DNA of 64,000 nucleotides from the NCBI RefSeq assembly GCF_027111295.1, contig NZ_CP114287.1:5022001-5086000 (forward strand), written 5' to 3'. Each line of letters begins with the position of its first letter. Positions within the stretch are counted from its first letter, which is position 1. This stretch comes from Flavobacterium gelatinilyticum. Lineage in GTDB: Bacteria > Bacteroidota > Bacteroidia > Flavobacteriales > Flavobacteriaceae. The translations under genes and the position numbers were made by a program. Of this stretch, positions 54,477 through 63,968 are shown piece by piece. The notes under the pieces were generated by a model. The model did not search any database. It had not been told where the DNA came from and worked only from the letters and a program-made list of their open reading frames with translations.

Positions 54477-54663
54477 AAAAAAACATTTGTTTCTAATCTG
54501 TTTTTATGTATTGATATTTCATTTTGAATTTCGATACAGCGATTTGTAACTTGGAAATTCCTTCATTTTTACTGGAAAAAATGTAATCCCTATAAGACTA
54601 TCTATAAATTTTTAGTTTTTAATCTGTTTAATTTTAAATAGTTAATTATTAAAAGATAGTATT

Positions 54664-55143
54664 ATGAAAATCAGATCAATTTTATTAGGCATGAGTCTTG
54701 TCATTTCATTAACGGCCTGTAACCCTAAAGATGCCGATATTGAAAAAGCAATCGCTGAAAAATTAAGCAACACGCCAGAAATTCAGGTTACTGTGCACGA
54801 AGGAGTTGCTACAATTGTTGGGACCTGCGACGATGAGGCATTTAAAAAGAATATCGAGCGAACAGTTAAAACAGTTAAAGGTGTAAAAACCGTAGTAAAC
54901 AACTGCCAGTTTCCGGAACCCAATAAAGAACCTGCTGCAGCAGCTGTTATAATTAATTCGGATGCTGATTTAGATAAATCAGTACACAAAGTTGTAGATT
55001 CTTACGATGGTGTAAGTGTTACTGTTGTTGGAGGTATTGTAACGCTTTCGGGAGAAATAAAAAAAGATCAATTACAACCTTTAATGCAAAGCATACAGGA
55101 ACTGAAACCTAAAAAAGTTGACAACAAATTAACTATTAAATAA
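54664..55143 (+). CDS. BON-domain lipoprotein
   Basis: A protein of 159 residues. Lipobox L-T-A-C with Cys19, then two BON domains (about 25-80 and 95-155) with EVQVTVHEGVATIVGTCDDE-type strands and the VTVVGGIVTLSGEIKK block. BON domains bind phospholipid or envelope components. It starts a pair with the LysM gene 6 nt later. Confidence 0.85.
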   Translation: MKIRSILLGMSLVISLTACNPKDADIEKAIAEKLSNTPEIQVTVHEGVATIVGTCDDEAFKKNIERTVKTVKGVKTVVNNCQFPEPNKEPAAAAVIINSDADLDKSVHKVVDSYDGVSVTVVGGIVTLSGEIKKDQLQPLMQSIQELKPKKVDNKLTIK

Positions 55144-55149
55144 GAAGTT

Positions 55150-55521
55150 ATGAGTTTGCAGGATAAATATAAAGAGGTAACAAATTTGGCCTATGAATTA
55201 GGAATTACAAATTTGCAGGTACGCGAGCAGGATAATGTATTGTATATTGACGGTACAGCAAAATCGGCTGCAGATAAGGATAAACTCTGGAAGACTTATG
55301 AAAAAATAGATCCGGAATTCAGATCGGCAGATGTTGTTATGAATATTGAGGTAACACAAGGTTCTTCAACCGAATACACTGTGGTAAATGGAGATTCGCT
55401 TTCTAAAATTGGAAAAGCGCACGGGGTTTCATGGCAGGCTATTTTTGAGGCTAATAAAGATATCATAAAAAATCCCGATTTAATCCAGCCGGGCTGGAAA
55501 CTAAAAATCCCGACAGCCTAG
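55150..55521 (+). CDS. BON-LysM (Kbp/YgaU-like) protein
   Basis: A protein of 123 residues without a signal peptide. A BON-like part (about 1-70) is followed by a C-terminal LysM domain (about 74-122, TVVNGDSLSKIGKAHGVSWQAI with IQPGWKLKIP). The layout matches Kbp (YgaU), a cytoplasmic potassium-binding protein in E. coli. That role here is inference. It lies 6 nt after the BON lipoprotein. Confidence 0.85.
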   Translation: MSLQDKYKEVTNLAYELGITNLQVREQDNVLYIDGTAKSAADKDKLWKTYEKIDPEFRSADVVMNIEVTQGSSTEYTVVNGDSLSKIGKAHGVSWQAIFEANKDIIKNPDLIQPGWKLKIPTA

Positions 55522-55537
55522 TTTTAATTAATTTAAA

Positions 55538-55566
55538 TGTCCGTCCTGCGACGGGCATTTTTTTAC
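55538..55566 (+). terminator. Terminator after the LysM gene
   Basis: TGTCCGTC with GACGGGCA around CTGC, followed by a T run. Confidence 0.8.
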
Positions 55567-55624
55567 CGCATAGTCAGCAAATTTGTTTTTCTCTGTGAAA
55601 ATATTTGCTGACTATGCGGTAAAA
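55561..55624. repeat. Perfect 22-bp inverted repeat
   Basis: TTTTACCGCATAGTCAGCAAAT (in two parts, 55561-55582) has its exact complement at 55603-55624, loop 20 nt. It is an unusually long perfect stem, directly after a terminator, in front of the convergent gene at 55696. Confidence 0.8.
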
Positions 55625-55695
55625 CCTGTGCTGAATTTACTTTGCACCTTTGTGTCTTCGCGATAAGCCCATTGGCAATAATAAACAAGCATTAA

Positions 55696-55989
55696 TTATC
55701 TTCCTCTGATACTTAAATCAAACAGAACTTGTGCTGTTTCTAAATCTGAATCTGCAGAAAAGCCGGCTACATAAACGCCTTTTTTGCCCGAAGTCGATTT
55801 AATTCCGTATACAACTGCCTCATCGCCAGGGTCAGATTCCCCTTCGTATCGATACACATGAACAATTTCAAATTTCTCAGGATTTTTTCTGATCATGTCA
55901 GCATTGCGGTTAAAGTCGCAGGTAAATCCCTTTTCATTCAATTGATCTAAAGCCTTTGAAACAGTTGCGTAATGATACATTCTTTTCAT
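55696..55989 (-). CDS. Small conserved flavobacterial protein
   Basis: A protein of 97 residues, from the ATG at 55989 or the one at 55980. Conserved-looking [19 protein letters not shown] at the start, [25 protein letters not shown] in the middle and [12 protein letters not shown] near the end. Homologues have sometimes been called phosphoribosylpyrophosphate synthetase, but at this length it cannot be one. Function unknown. It is divergent from rnpB. Confidence 0.7.
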   Translation of the reverse strand: MKRMYHYATVSKALDQLNEKGFTCDFNRNADMIRKNPEKFEIVHVYRYEGESDPGDEAVVYGIKSTSGKKGVYVAGFSADSDLETAQVLFDLSIRGR

Positions 55990-56085
55990 AACAAAATCAG
56001 TTTAATAATTATAATTTTAAAGATAACCATTTTAAAATTAAAAAGTTATGACAATTCTCATAAAATCGGAAATTTAAAATTATTA

Positions 56086-56112
56086 TTGTTCCTTAAGAAA
56101 TCGCTACTTTTG
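56086..56112 (+). promoter_or_regulatory. Promoter of rnpB
   Basis: TACTTTTG (56105-56112) fits the -7 box, with TTG 16 nt upstream (56086-56088). The predicted start matches the 5' end of the RNase P RNA. Confidence 0.65.
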
Positions 56113-56116
56113 CAGC

Positions 56117-56441
56117 GCAGACCGCCTTATCGTCGTCCGCCTCGGCGGAGGGAGGAAAGTCCGGACACCATAGAGAAGCATAGCGGGTAACGCCCGTCGG
56201 CTCCGATTTTATCAGAGTTAGGACAAGTGCAGCAGAAAGTATGTACAGGTAATGCTGTAGTGAAACCAGGTAAACTCTATGCGGTGAAATACCAAGTATA
56301 TCGGCATTTAAGGGCTTCTCGTTCGTTGCCGAAGGGTAGGTAGATTGAGTCCTGCAGTAATGCAGGATCTAGATAAATGATAAGGTATTGTCTTCGTTTC
56401 TAAAAAACAAGACAAGAACAGAATCCGGCTTACAGGTCTGC
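56117..56441 (+). ncRNA. rnpB: RNase P RNA (bacterial class A)
   Basis: The conserved core GAGGAAAGTCCGGACACC lies near the 5' end and AGAATCCGGCTTACAGG near the 3' end. GCAGACC (56117-56123) pairs with GGTCTGC (56435-56441) to form P1. A T-rich terminator follows at 56443-56450. The RNA is about 325 nt and cleaves 5' leaders from tRNA precursors. Confidence 0.95.
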
Positions 56442-56478
56442 ATTTTTTATATATTTGTGAACTATCTAACTTATTTTC

Positions 56479-57726
56479 ATGAATATAAACACTCCTGATC
56501 CTTCATTAAAAACCAAGAAAAGCCTTTTGTTTATTGTAGTTACAAACCTTACTTTTTGGGTTTTAATTGCCATAATTGCCGGGATTTTACTCGGACATTA
56601 TTCGCCTCAAAATGGTGTAAAAATGGAAGTATTAGGAAAAAAGTTCATCGATCTGATTAAACTTTTTATAGGACCAATTATTTTCCTGACGATTGTTTTG
56701 GGAATTTCCGGAATGGGAAATTTAAAGAAAGTAGGCCGGATTGGTGTAAAAGCTTTAGGATATTTTGAAGTCGTTTCAACAATTGCTTTGGCAATTGGTG
56801 TAGCAGTGGCTTATTTGTTTCAGCCCGGAAAAATCGATAAATCCAGCTTAGAAATTGGTGATGCGAGTAAATATACAAGCGGTGCTGCCGAAAATTTTTC
56901 ATGGTTAGAATTTTTCTTATCTAATTTTACCCTTCAGGTTTTATTGGCTGCAATAATCTGCGGTATAGCTTTAAACTTTTATCAAAAAAGAGAACAGACC
57001 ATTTTAGTTCTGGAACGATTTTCTAAAGTAGTTTTTACAGGTTTAAAATATGTTATGTACCTGGCACCAATTGGAGCTTTTGGCGGAATGGCCTTTACCA
57101 TAGGTAAATTTGGTCTTAAAACTTTGATTCCGCTTGGCAAACTCATGCTTTGTGTTTATCTCACAATGGCGTTATTTGTGTTTTTAATTTTAGGAAGTAT
57201 CCTCAAATATTATAAAATAAGTATTTTTTCGATTTTAAAATATATTAAAGAAGAACTTTTACTGGTTCTTGGAACTTCATCTTCAGAAGCGGCACTGCCA
57301 AGTATTATGATAAAACTCGAAAAAATGGGATGCAGCAAATCAGTTGTTGGATTGGTAATCCCGACAGGTTATTCGTTTAATCTGGACGGAACTTCGATTT
57401 ACCTTTCAATGTCAGTAATCTTTTTGGCGCAGCTGTATGACGTGCATTTGAGTTTCCTGGAAATCCTGACCGTTATAGGAATTTTAATGATTACTTCAAA
57501 AGGCGCGGCGGGTGTTACCGGAAGCGGTTTTATAGTTTTAGCGTCAACCTTAACAGCCCTTCATAAAATTCCGGTAGAGGGACTGGCGTTTTTACTTGGC
57601 GTTGATAAATTTATGAGCGAAGCCAGAGCCATTACCAATTTAATAGGAAACACAGCTGCCACGATTATCATCTCAAAATCAGAAAGAGATTTTACAGAGT
57701 TAAATTTGAATAGTGATATTGAGTAG
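56479..57726 (+). CDS. Dicarboxylate/amino acid:cation symporter (DAACS)
   Basis: A membrane transporter of 415 residues with about eight helices and two re-entrant loops. The serine-rich GTSSSEAALPSIMIKLEKMG hairpin motif and the later SFNLDGTSIYLSMS and GAAGVTGSGFIVLASTL motifs are typical of GltP/DctA. Substrate (glutamate, aspartate or C4-dicarboxylates) cannot be told apart. It lies just after rnpB. Confidence 0.93.
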   Translation: MNINTPDPSLKTKKSLLFIVVTNLTFWVLIAIIAGILLGHYSPQNGVKMEVLGKKFIDLIKLFIGPIIFLTIVLGISGMGNLKKVGRIGVKALGYFEVVSTIALAIGVAVAYLFQPGKIDKSSLEIGDASKYTSGAAENFSWLEFFLSNFTLQVLLAAIICGIALNFYQKREQTILVLERFSKVVFTGLKYVMYLAPIGAFGGMAFTIGKFGLKTLIPLGKLMLCVYLTMALFVFLILGSILKYYKISIFSILKYIKEELLLVLGTSSSEAALPSIMIKLEKMGCSKSVVGLVIPTGYSFNLDGTSIYLSMSVIFLAQLYDVHLSFLEILTVIGILMITSKGAAGVTGSGFIVLASTLTALHKIPVEGLAFLLGVDKFMSEARAITNLIGNTAATIIISKSERDFTELNLNSDIE

Positions 57727-57781
57727 AATTTTTCCAGCAGATTTAGAAGATCAAAGAGATATTTAAAATATAAATCAGCCG

Positions 57782-57800
57782 AATCTGCGAAATCTGCGAG
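57782..57800 (+). repeat. AATCTGC-type repeat
   Basis: AATCTGCGAAATCTGCGAG, near copy of 48299-48318. Confidence 0.5.
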
Positions 57801-57830
57801 AAAAAACTTTACTGCCTTTGCGGTAAAAAA

Positions 57831-58025
57831 CTATGATTCGTCCTTAGTAGTTCGTATCAGGCTGATTCCCGACATGAAAAAGACGATTCCTAATATTCCG
57901 TAAATGATAAGCGATTTAATATCCCGGGTTTCACCGGAAGTGCCGGCAAAAATCACGGCTGTATAAATAAGTCCTATAATTCCGAGGATTGTAAGCAACC
58001 CGCCGAAAAATCTTTTTAGGTTCAT
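57831..58025 (-). CDS. Small two-helix membrane protein
   Basis: A protein of 64 residues: MNLKRFFGGLLTILGIIGLIYTAVIFAG is the first helix, ending with a small polar loop, and a second helix spans about 40-58, then a charged tail. Similar small proteins are common in flavobacteria; no function known. It lies 95 nt downstream of the response regulator, on the same strand. Confidence 0.65.
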   Translation of the reverse strand: MNLKRFFGGLLTILGIIGLIYTAVIFAGTSGETRDIKSLIIYGILGIVFFMSGISLIRTTKDES

Positions 58026-58121
58026 GATTATTAGATTTAAAAGTTCTCTAATAAATTTATTTTTATAATCATGAATTGTTGTTATACAATTGTTTACGAA
58101 AATTATATGATTCGCAGAAGC

Positions 58122-58808
58122 CTACTTTTGAATCTTAAATTCTAAACCAATATTTCGGACACTTTCAATTTTGATATTAGGATCTGAGCTAAAATATTTC
58201 CTGAGTCTGCTGATAAAAACATCCATGCTTCGGCCTGAAAAATAATCGTCTTTTTTCCAGACCGACATTAAAATCTGATCTCTCTTTAATAACTGATTAT
58301 GATTAAGATATAAATATTCAATAAGAGCTGCTTCTTTCTCCGTAAGCTGCTGTACGTGGTTTTGGGTAACAAGAGTCAAACGCTCATTATCAAAAATATA
58401 CGAACCAATTTCGATTGTATTGTTTCCGTCCAGACTTCTCTTTTGTTCAATTCTTTTTAGGATATTCTGTAAACGCAGCACCAGTTCGTCGACTTCAAAA
58501 GGTTTTACAATATAATCGTCTGCACCCAGTTTCAGTCCAATAATCTTGTCTTCTTTCAGCTTTCTTGCAGTCAGGAAAATAAAAGGAGTTTCAGGATTAA
58601 TTGTAATGATTTTTTCCGCTAGAGAAAAACCGTCCAGTTTAGGCATCATTACATCAAAAACACAAATATCAAAAGTCTGGTTTTTAAAATAATCTAAAGC
58701 CGTTTCGCCATTTTCTGCCCAGATTACTTCAAATTGATGCAGTTCTAAATATTGTTTTAAAATTGCTGCAAAATCAAAATCGTCTTCGGCTAAAAGTAAT
58801 CTTTTCAA
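58122..58808 (-). CDS. OmpR-family response regulator
   Basis: A protein of 228 residues: the receiver domain (about 1-115) has acidic residues Asp9/Asp10, phosphoacceptor Asp52 in CVFDVMMPKLDG, and Lys102 in YIVKPF. The C-terminal winged-helix DNA-binding domain follows (about 130-226). It is 10 nt after the kinase, forming one operon. The divergent outer membrane barrel gene is a possible target. Confidence 0.93.
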   Translation of the reverse strand: MKRLLLAEDDFDFAAILKQYLELHQFEVIWAENGETALDYFKNQTFDICVFDVMMPKLDGFSLAEKIITINPETPFIFLTARKLKEDKIIGLKLGADDYIVKPFEVDELVLRLQNILKRIEQKRSLDGNNTIEIGSYIFDNERLTLVTQNHVQQLTEKEAALIEYLYLNHNQLLKRDQILMSVWKKDDYFSGRSMDVFISRLRKYFSSDPNIKIESVRNIGLEFKIQK

Positions 58809-58818
58809 AATAAGGTAA

Positions 58819-60177
58819 TTAAACTTTTAATAAAATAGTAAACTGAGTTCCTTTTCCTAAATCGCTGATCACGCTTACAGATCCCTGATGCGCTTTTACG
58901 ATTTGATTTACATAGTACAAACCTAAACCTAAACCCTTTGTATTGTGCAGGTTTCCTTGTTCAACACGATAAAACTTCTCGAAAAGGAGCGCCTGTTTAT
59001 TTTTGGCAATGCCAATTCCGTCATCTTCAAAACTTATAGAGAATTGCTTATCGACAATTTTTGTCTTTACTGTAATGGAATTCGAACCGTATTTTACGGC
59101 GTTTTCCAGAACATTTAAAAACGCGGTTGTCAGATGAAATTTATCCAGAATTAAAACGGTTTTTGAAGTCCCGAAATCAGTTTTAATATCAATTTTTGGA
59201 AAAGTAAGTTTAAAATCATTTACGATGGAAAGCAGGAAATCCTCGGTATCAATTTTTTCTTTCTGCAGTTCGATTTCATTTTCAGCGAGTGAATTTGCCA
59301 TAACCTGGTCAATCAAACTCTGAAGCCTGTTGTTCTGACGAGAAATTGTATTTACAATCGAATTAAAATTTTCATCGTTATCACGAATATTTTTCTGCTC
59401 CAGAATCTTTGTCGAGATTCCAAGGGTTGCCAGCGGCGTTTTGAGTTCGTGGGTAATATTATTGATAAAATCAGTTTTTACATCGCTGACTTTCTTTTGT
59501 TTAATCAAAGCTTTTATGGCAATTACAAACAGACTTATCAGTGTTAAAATCGACAATAAGGACAAAACCAGTATAAAAGCCATTCTTCGCAGAATAATCA
59601 TTTCCCAGTCGATAACCGAAACGTACATTGAATCTTCTGTCAATAATTTATAATCTTGATTTTCAAAAATTCCGTTTGTTGTTCCTACATAACTTCTAAC
59701 CAAAAAAGCGTGGTTTAATGAAGTCAGGTTTCCGTAAAGTTTGTTTTGAATAAAAGGTTTTTCTGAGAAAATAGTATCAGCTTTTTGTGTGTTTTTATAA
59801 AGGATAAATTTATTGAGGACAATCGCAAAATCAATTTTAAAATTAGGAAGATCCCTTTCAAATTTTCTTTGAAGCTGTTGTGTTATCGCACTTTGAAATT
59901 CGGTTTCCAGAACACCTTTTTTAATGTCAAGTCTGGTATTTTTTCCCTGAATATAATTTTCTGAAAGTTTCTTGTAAAGCGTTTCTTTTTTAGCGGTTAA
60001 TGCCGAATCGATATCACTGTAATTATTGGTAATCTGACCAATTTCGTTTTTAATCTGCGTATGAAACTGCGCAACTTTATAATCATAAGCCGTTTTTACC
60101 AAATAACATTGCACCGTTGTTAAAACCACAAGGGCAAGCACAGAAAATGCGATTAATAAATTGATTCTTCGTTTCAT
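58819..60177 (-). CDS. Sensor histidine kinase
   Basis: A membrane kinase of 452 residues counting from the ATG at 60177; a TTG at 60222 would add 15 residues before the membrane segment. Helices at about 8-28 and 198-225 enclose a periplasmic sensor part of about 170 residues. The HisKA motif is NNITHELKTPLA with His243. HATPase motifs follow: NVLENAVKYG, DDGIGI and GLGLGLYYV. It phosphorylates the adjacent response regulator. The ligand is unknown. Confidence 0.92.
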   Translation of the reverse strand: MKRRINLLIAFSVLALVVLTTVQCYLVKTAYDYKVAQFHTQIKNEIGQITNNYSDIDSALTAKKETLYKKLSENYIQGKNTRLDIKKGVLETEFQSAITQQLQRKFERDLPNFKIDFAIVLNKFILYKNTQKADTIFSEKPFIQNKLYGNLTSLNHAFLVRSYVGTTNGIFENQDYKLLTEDSMYVSVIDWEMIILRRMAFILVLSLLSILTLISLFVIAIKALIKQKKVSDVKTDFINNITHELKTPLATLGISTKILEQKNIRDNDENFNSIVNTISRQNNRLQSLIDQVMANSLAENEIELQKEKIDTEDFLLSIVNDFKLTFPKIDIKTDFGTSKTVLILDKFHLTTAFLNVLENAVKYGSNSITVKTKIVDKQFSISFEDDGIGIAKNKQALLFEKFYRVEQGNLHNTKGLGLGLYYVNQIVKAHQGSVSVISDLGKGTQFTILLKV

Positions 60178-60320
60178 GTTTATTTGAAATTCTGTTTCAA
60201 AAATACTGCTTTTACCAATCAAATAGCAGATTAACCCTGCATTAACCTCCGATTAACTTTCGCAACTCGTTTTTCAAAGCATTTTTGCATCATCACTAAC
60301 CAAATTTCTTTATTTAAAAA

Positions 60321-62435
60321 ATGACTATTTATCTGCCCGTAAAACTGCTTTTGGCACTATTGCTTTTCAGTTTGTCTTTTATTGCAAATGCTCAAAATGA
60401 AACACCAAAAGATTCTGTTTCAAATGAATTGAACGAAGTTGTAATCAGTCAGAATAAAAAGACTTTTACCAATTCAAACGGAAATATAAAAGTAGACGTT
60501 GCTAATTCTGTTTACAATTCGATCCTGGATCCGGTTGAACTGCTTTCAAAACTGCCTTTGGTTCAGATTAGTTCAGATCGTGAAAGTATTTCAATTGTTG
60601 GAAAAGGAAATCCGTTGATTTATATTGATAATCAGAAAGCCGGAATGAACGATTTGAATGCCCTGGCTGTCTCTGATATTAAAACGATCGAAATTATTCA
60701 GAACCCGTCATCTAAATACGAAGCCGAAGGACGTGCCGTGATTTTGATAACCAGAAAACTAAGTAAAAAAGACAGTTTTAAAATGGATATTTTTGAAACA
60801 GCTTCATTCAAAAAATATTGCAATAATTATCTTGGATTTAATTCCAGTTTTAAAAAGAATAAACTCGAATGGAAAGCCAGTTTTAATTACAACAAATTAG
60901 AACCGTGGGAAAGTCACAGTATTGCATATCAGATTCCGCAGGCTCAAATTATATCCAGTTACGATGTGTCAGCAGTTACAAAAAGGAATAAATATATTTT
61001 TGGAGGCGGTTTGTTTTATAAAATTAACGACGAGGATTATTTCTCCGTCAATGTAAACGGCAGATGGCAGAACGATACTTTTGATATCAATGCATTTACA
61101 TTTAATAAAAATCAGGATCAGGAAAATCATGTTTATACTTTTAGTGATAATACCAGTGACAAGAATTTTATTAATTCATTTTTAAATTATTCAAAGAAAT
61201 TAAAAACAATTGATACAAAGCTTTTTATTGGTCTGCAAGGTTCTAATTTCAATCAGCATTTATGGACTTTAGTTGAGAATAATTTCAATAATACACGGCC
61301 GGAATTATCACAAAACCGTGATCAGAAATTTAATGTCGATGTTTTTTCCGGAAGAATTGATCTGGAAAAAAAGTTTAAAAATGATATGAACTGGGAATAC
61401 GGAGGCTTGTATTCGGCTGCAAAATCCAAATCAGATTATGATGTTTTTGATTTTGAAAAAAATGAAAATACCAATTTTGATTATAATTTTAAAGAAGAAA
61501 ACGCAGCCGTCTATTCACAGCTGTCCGGAAAAATTAAAAAAGTAAATTTCTCAGTTGGATTACGGGTCGAAAATACAAATGTTAACGGAAAGTACAGCAC
61601 AGAAAGCTCATCGCAGATTGATAAAAATTATACGAATCTCTTCCCGAAAACCCAGTTTTCGTTTTCAATAGACAGTTCAAAGAGTGTAAGTATAGATTAT
61701 TCTAAAAGTATTTCCAGACCCAATTATTCGTCACTAAGTATGATTGGCGTGTATATAAATCCGTATTTTATTTACGGAAGTAATATTAATTTAGTCCCCA
61801 CTTTTATGGATGTGATTTCAGTTGCTTTTCAATATCACGATAAATCGGTAAAACTGACTTTGTATCAAAATAAAAATCCCGTTTATCAGGATTTTGTATT
61901 TGATGATGCAAGCAATGTATTGACATTTAGCGAGAAAAATTTCCAAAAAGAATCCGGTTACAACATAGAGTTCACGCTTCCGTTTACTTATAAAATCTGG
62001 ACGAATACCAATTCATTGGTTTTTGCCACAAATAAAATCGAAGACGATTTGGCATTGTTTAATTCTTCAAAGACCTATTTGTATTATTACTCCAATAATA
62101 CTTTTAAACTGCCAAAGGATTTTACATTCGTTTTGTCGTTTTGGGGATCAACCAAACAGAAAGAAGGTGTTTTTGAACGAAATGCCAAACTAATTTTTGA
62201 TATGTCGCTTGCCAGATCTTTTGGTAAAAACTGGAATTGTACACTGAATTATAATGATATTTTTAAAAATACCATTTACACAGAAAGATTCACCATAAAC
62301 AACATCGGCTCCAGAGCAAGATATTTAGTCGATGCTAATGAATTTTCGATTACACTTCGTTATTCTTTCGGAAAGATAAAAGATTCAGAATATAAAGAAA
62401 AGAGCGTCAATGAGAATGAAAATCGTATTCGATAA
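60321..62435 (+). CDS. Outer membrane beta-barrel family protein (TonB-receptor-like)
   Basis: A protein of 704 residues: signal peptide (about 1-25, ending NANAQ), a short plug-like region (about 30-130) with LNEVVISQNKKTF and IDNQKAGMNDLNAL, then an OMP_b-brl_3-type barrel. It lacks the carboxypeptidase-regulatory domain seen in many such proteins. It is divergent from the two-component system, suggesting that the system regulates it. The substrate is unknown. Confidence 0.85.
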   Translation: MTIYLPVKLLLALLLFSLSFIANAQNETPKDSVSNELNEVVISQNKKTFTNSNGNIKVDVANSVYNSILDPVELLSKLPLVQISSDRESISIVGKGNPLIYIDNQKAGMNDLNALAVSDIKTIEIIQNPSSKYEAEGRAVILITRKLSKKDSFKMDIFETASFKKYCNNYLGFNSSFKKNKLEWKASFNYNKLEPWESHSIAYQIPQAQIISSYDVSAVTKRNKYIFGGGLFYKINDEDYFSVNVNGRWQNDTFDINAFTFNKNQDQENHVYTFSDNTSDKNFINSFLNYSKKLKTIDTKLFIGLQGSNFNQHLWTLVENNFNNTRPELSQNRDQKFNVDVFSGRIDLEKKFKNDMNWEYGGLYSAAKSKSDYDVFDFEKNENTNFDYNFKEENAAVYSQLSGKIKKVNFSVGLRVENTNVNGKYSTESSSQIDKNYTNLFPKTQFSFSIDSSKSVSIDYSKSISRPNYSSLSMIGVYINPYFIYGSNINLVPTFMDVISVAFQYHDKSVKLTLYQNKNPVYQDFVFDDASNVLTFSEKNFQKESGYNIEFTLPFTYKIWTNTNSLVFATNKIEDDLALFNSSKTYLYYYSNNTFKLPKDFTFVLSFWGSTKQKEGVFERNAKLIFDMSLARSFGKNWNCTLNYNDIFKNTIYTERFTINNIGSRARYLVDANEFSITLRYSFGKIKDSEYKEKSVNENENRIR

Positions 62436-62449
62436 AAGGCTAATATCAA

Positions 62450-62495
62450 AAATTCCAAATTCCAATTCGAAATGTCAAATTGGAATTTGGAATTT
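62450..62495. terminator. Bidirectional terminator between the barrel protein and rsmD
   Basis: Eighteen-bp perfect stem from AAATTCCAAATTCCAATT (62450-62467) and its complement (62478-62495), 10-nt loop, between convergent genes. Confidence 0.85.
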
Positions 62496-62541
62496 AAATT
62501 ATGTAATTTATTTTAAGATTGAGATTTAAAAATTTGAAGAA

Positions 62542-63150
62542 TTAACCTTCATCTTCTTCGCGTATTTTTACAGCGGCCATGTCGTCCGGAAGTTCTTCTT
62601 CATCGTCTGTAGAATGCAGTTCGAAGAAACTAAAATACGAACCGCCGTAACTTTTCTGAAACGAAAAATTACTTAAATGATCCAATTTGGTATATTTTGA
62701 ATGTTCGATAATCATCATACCGTCTTCAGAAAGCAGTTCTCTTTCAAAAACCGTAAGCGCAATTTTTTCAAAAGCCGCCTGATCGAAACCGTAAGGAGGA
62801 TCTGCAAAAATGATATCGTATGATGTTTTACAATTATCAAGAAATTTATAAACATCGCTTTTTGTAGCAGCAATATCAAAATCGAATTCTGATGAAACCT
62901 GTTTAATAAATTTCACACACCCAAAATCACCGTCGATTGAGGTAATAGGCGCACTGCCGCGCGAAGCGAACTCGTAACTTATATTGCCGGTTCCCGAAAA
63001 TAAATCCAAAACCTTTAAGCCGTCAAAACTAAAATGATTATTCAAAACATTAAATAATGCTTCTTTACTCATGTCAGTCGTAGGTCTTACAGGAAGGTTT
63101 TTTGGTGGAAAAATCCGACGCCCTTTGTATTTTCCTGAAATAATTCTCAT
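62542..63150 (-). CDS. rsmD: 16S rRNA (guanine(966)-N2)-methyltransferase
   Basis: A methyltransferase of 202 residues. MRIISGKYKGRRI opens it, VLDLFSGTGNISYEFASRG is the SAM-binding motif, and DIIFADPPYGF contains the catalytic DPPY. It modifies G966 of 16S rRNA. The start overlaps the DUF3822 stop by 4 nt (ATGA type). The C-terminus has an acidic tail of unknown role. Confidence 0.93.
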   Translation of the reverse strand: MRIISGKYKGRRIFPPKNLPVRPTTDMSKEALFNVLNNHFSFDGLKVLDLFSGTGNISYEFASRGSAPITSIDGDFGCVKFIKQVSSEFDFDIAATKSDVYKFLDNCKTSYDIIFADPPYGFDQAAFEKIALTVFERELLSEDGMMIIEHSKYTKLDHLSNFSFQKSYGGSYFSFFELHSTDDEEELPDDMAAVKIREEDEG

Positions 63151-63968
63151 GATTGAAATAAGATATAATGTTTTTGATTTTGAGCAGTTGTATAATTGTT
63201 TCTTTCTTTTGCCGTGGTAACATCCAAAAAGGAAACATTGCGTATGTATTTGTAAGCCATGGCATAAAAAGTGTCATTTTCTGTAATCGTACCCAGCAGT
63301 TCAAGCTGAAAAATCTCAGGATTTAAATTCAGCTGCTCGGCTGTAAAAAGAATGTAATAAATAAAATCTTCCGGTTTTTCATATTCAAATGAATTGAATA
63401 ACAGAAGTTTTTGGTTTTGAACCACAAGAATCTCAAAATGATCCGGATTAAAATTCACGATCATTTTTTTCTCGTCATTATTTTTGGAAGCTTCCAGAAT
63501 TTTTTCTGCCAGAATACTGTTTACGTGTTTATAATCAAATGAACCCACATTGTCAATCAAAAAATTGTTGATGTTGATATACGGAATATAAACAGAGTGC
63601 ATTTCGTAATTCAGAATGTGGTCGTAAGTAAAAAAGTCCGTTTCAAAAACTTTGGTGGTATATTGCAGATAACTTCCTAAATAATTCTCATCAAACAGTG
63701 CAGTAGGAACAAAAGTCGAAAGATTATTACTGTGTATTACTAAAATATCATCATACGTTTCCTTTAATTCAGGATGTTTTTTAAATGCCTCAGCGTACAA
63801 ATCCTCTATTTTGTTTTGTTTTTGCACATTATCAAATACCACTTCATTAAAAGAAGTGATGGTATTGTTTAAAGTATCAAAACAAGCAAATGAGAATCCG
63901 TTCAGCGAAACCTGAATCGAAAGTTTTTTATATTTTTTTGATGTGATATTTGTATTGTGTAATGACAT
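63147..63968 (-). CDS. DUF3822 family protein
   Basis: A protein of 273 residues of a family that lies next to rsmD in many Bacteroidota. KKLSIQVSLNGFSFACFD at the N-terminus, HSNNLSTFVPTALFDENYLGSYLQY near residue 80, and NFNPDHFEILVVQNQKLLLFNSF in the middle give an actin/PilM-like ATPase impression. Function unknown. It is translationally coupled to rsmD. Confidence 0.85.
   Translation of the reverse strand: MSLHNTNITSKKYKKLSIQVSLNGFSFACFDTLNNTITSFNEVVFDNVQKQNKIEDLYAEAFKKHPELKETYDDILVIHSNNLSTFVPTALFDENYLGSYLQYTTKVFETDFFTYDHILNYEMHSVYIPYININNFLIDNVGSFDYKHVNSILAEKILEASKNNDEKKMIVNFNPDHFEILVVQNQKLLLFNSFEYEKPEDFIYYILFTAEQLNLNPEIFQLELLGTITENDTFYAMAYKYIRNVSFLDVTTAKERNNYTTAQNQKHYILFQS

Noticed and set aside
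55972..56190. Plus-strand 72-residue open frame
   Set aside because: It runs over the divergent promoter region and into the RNase P RNA, so it is a shadow.
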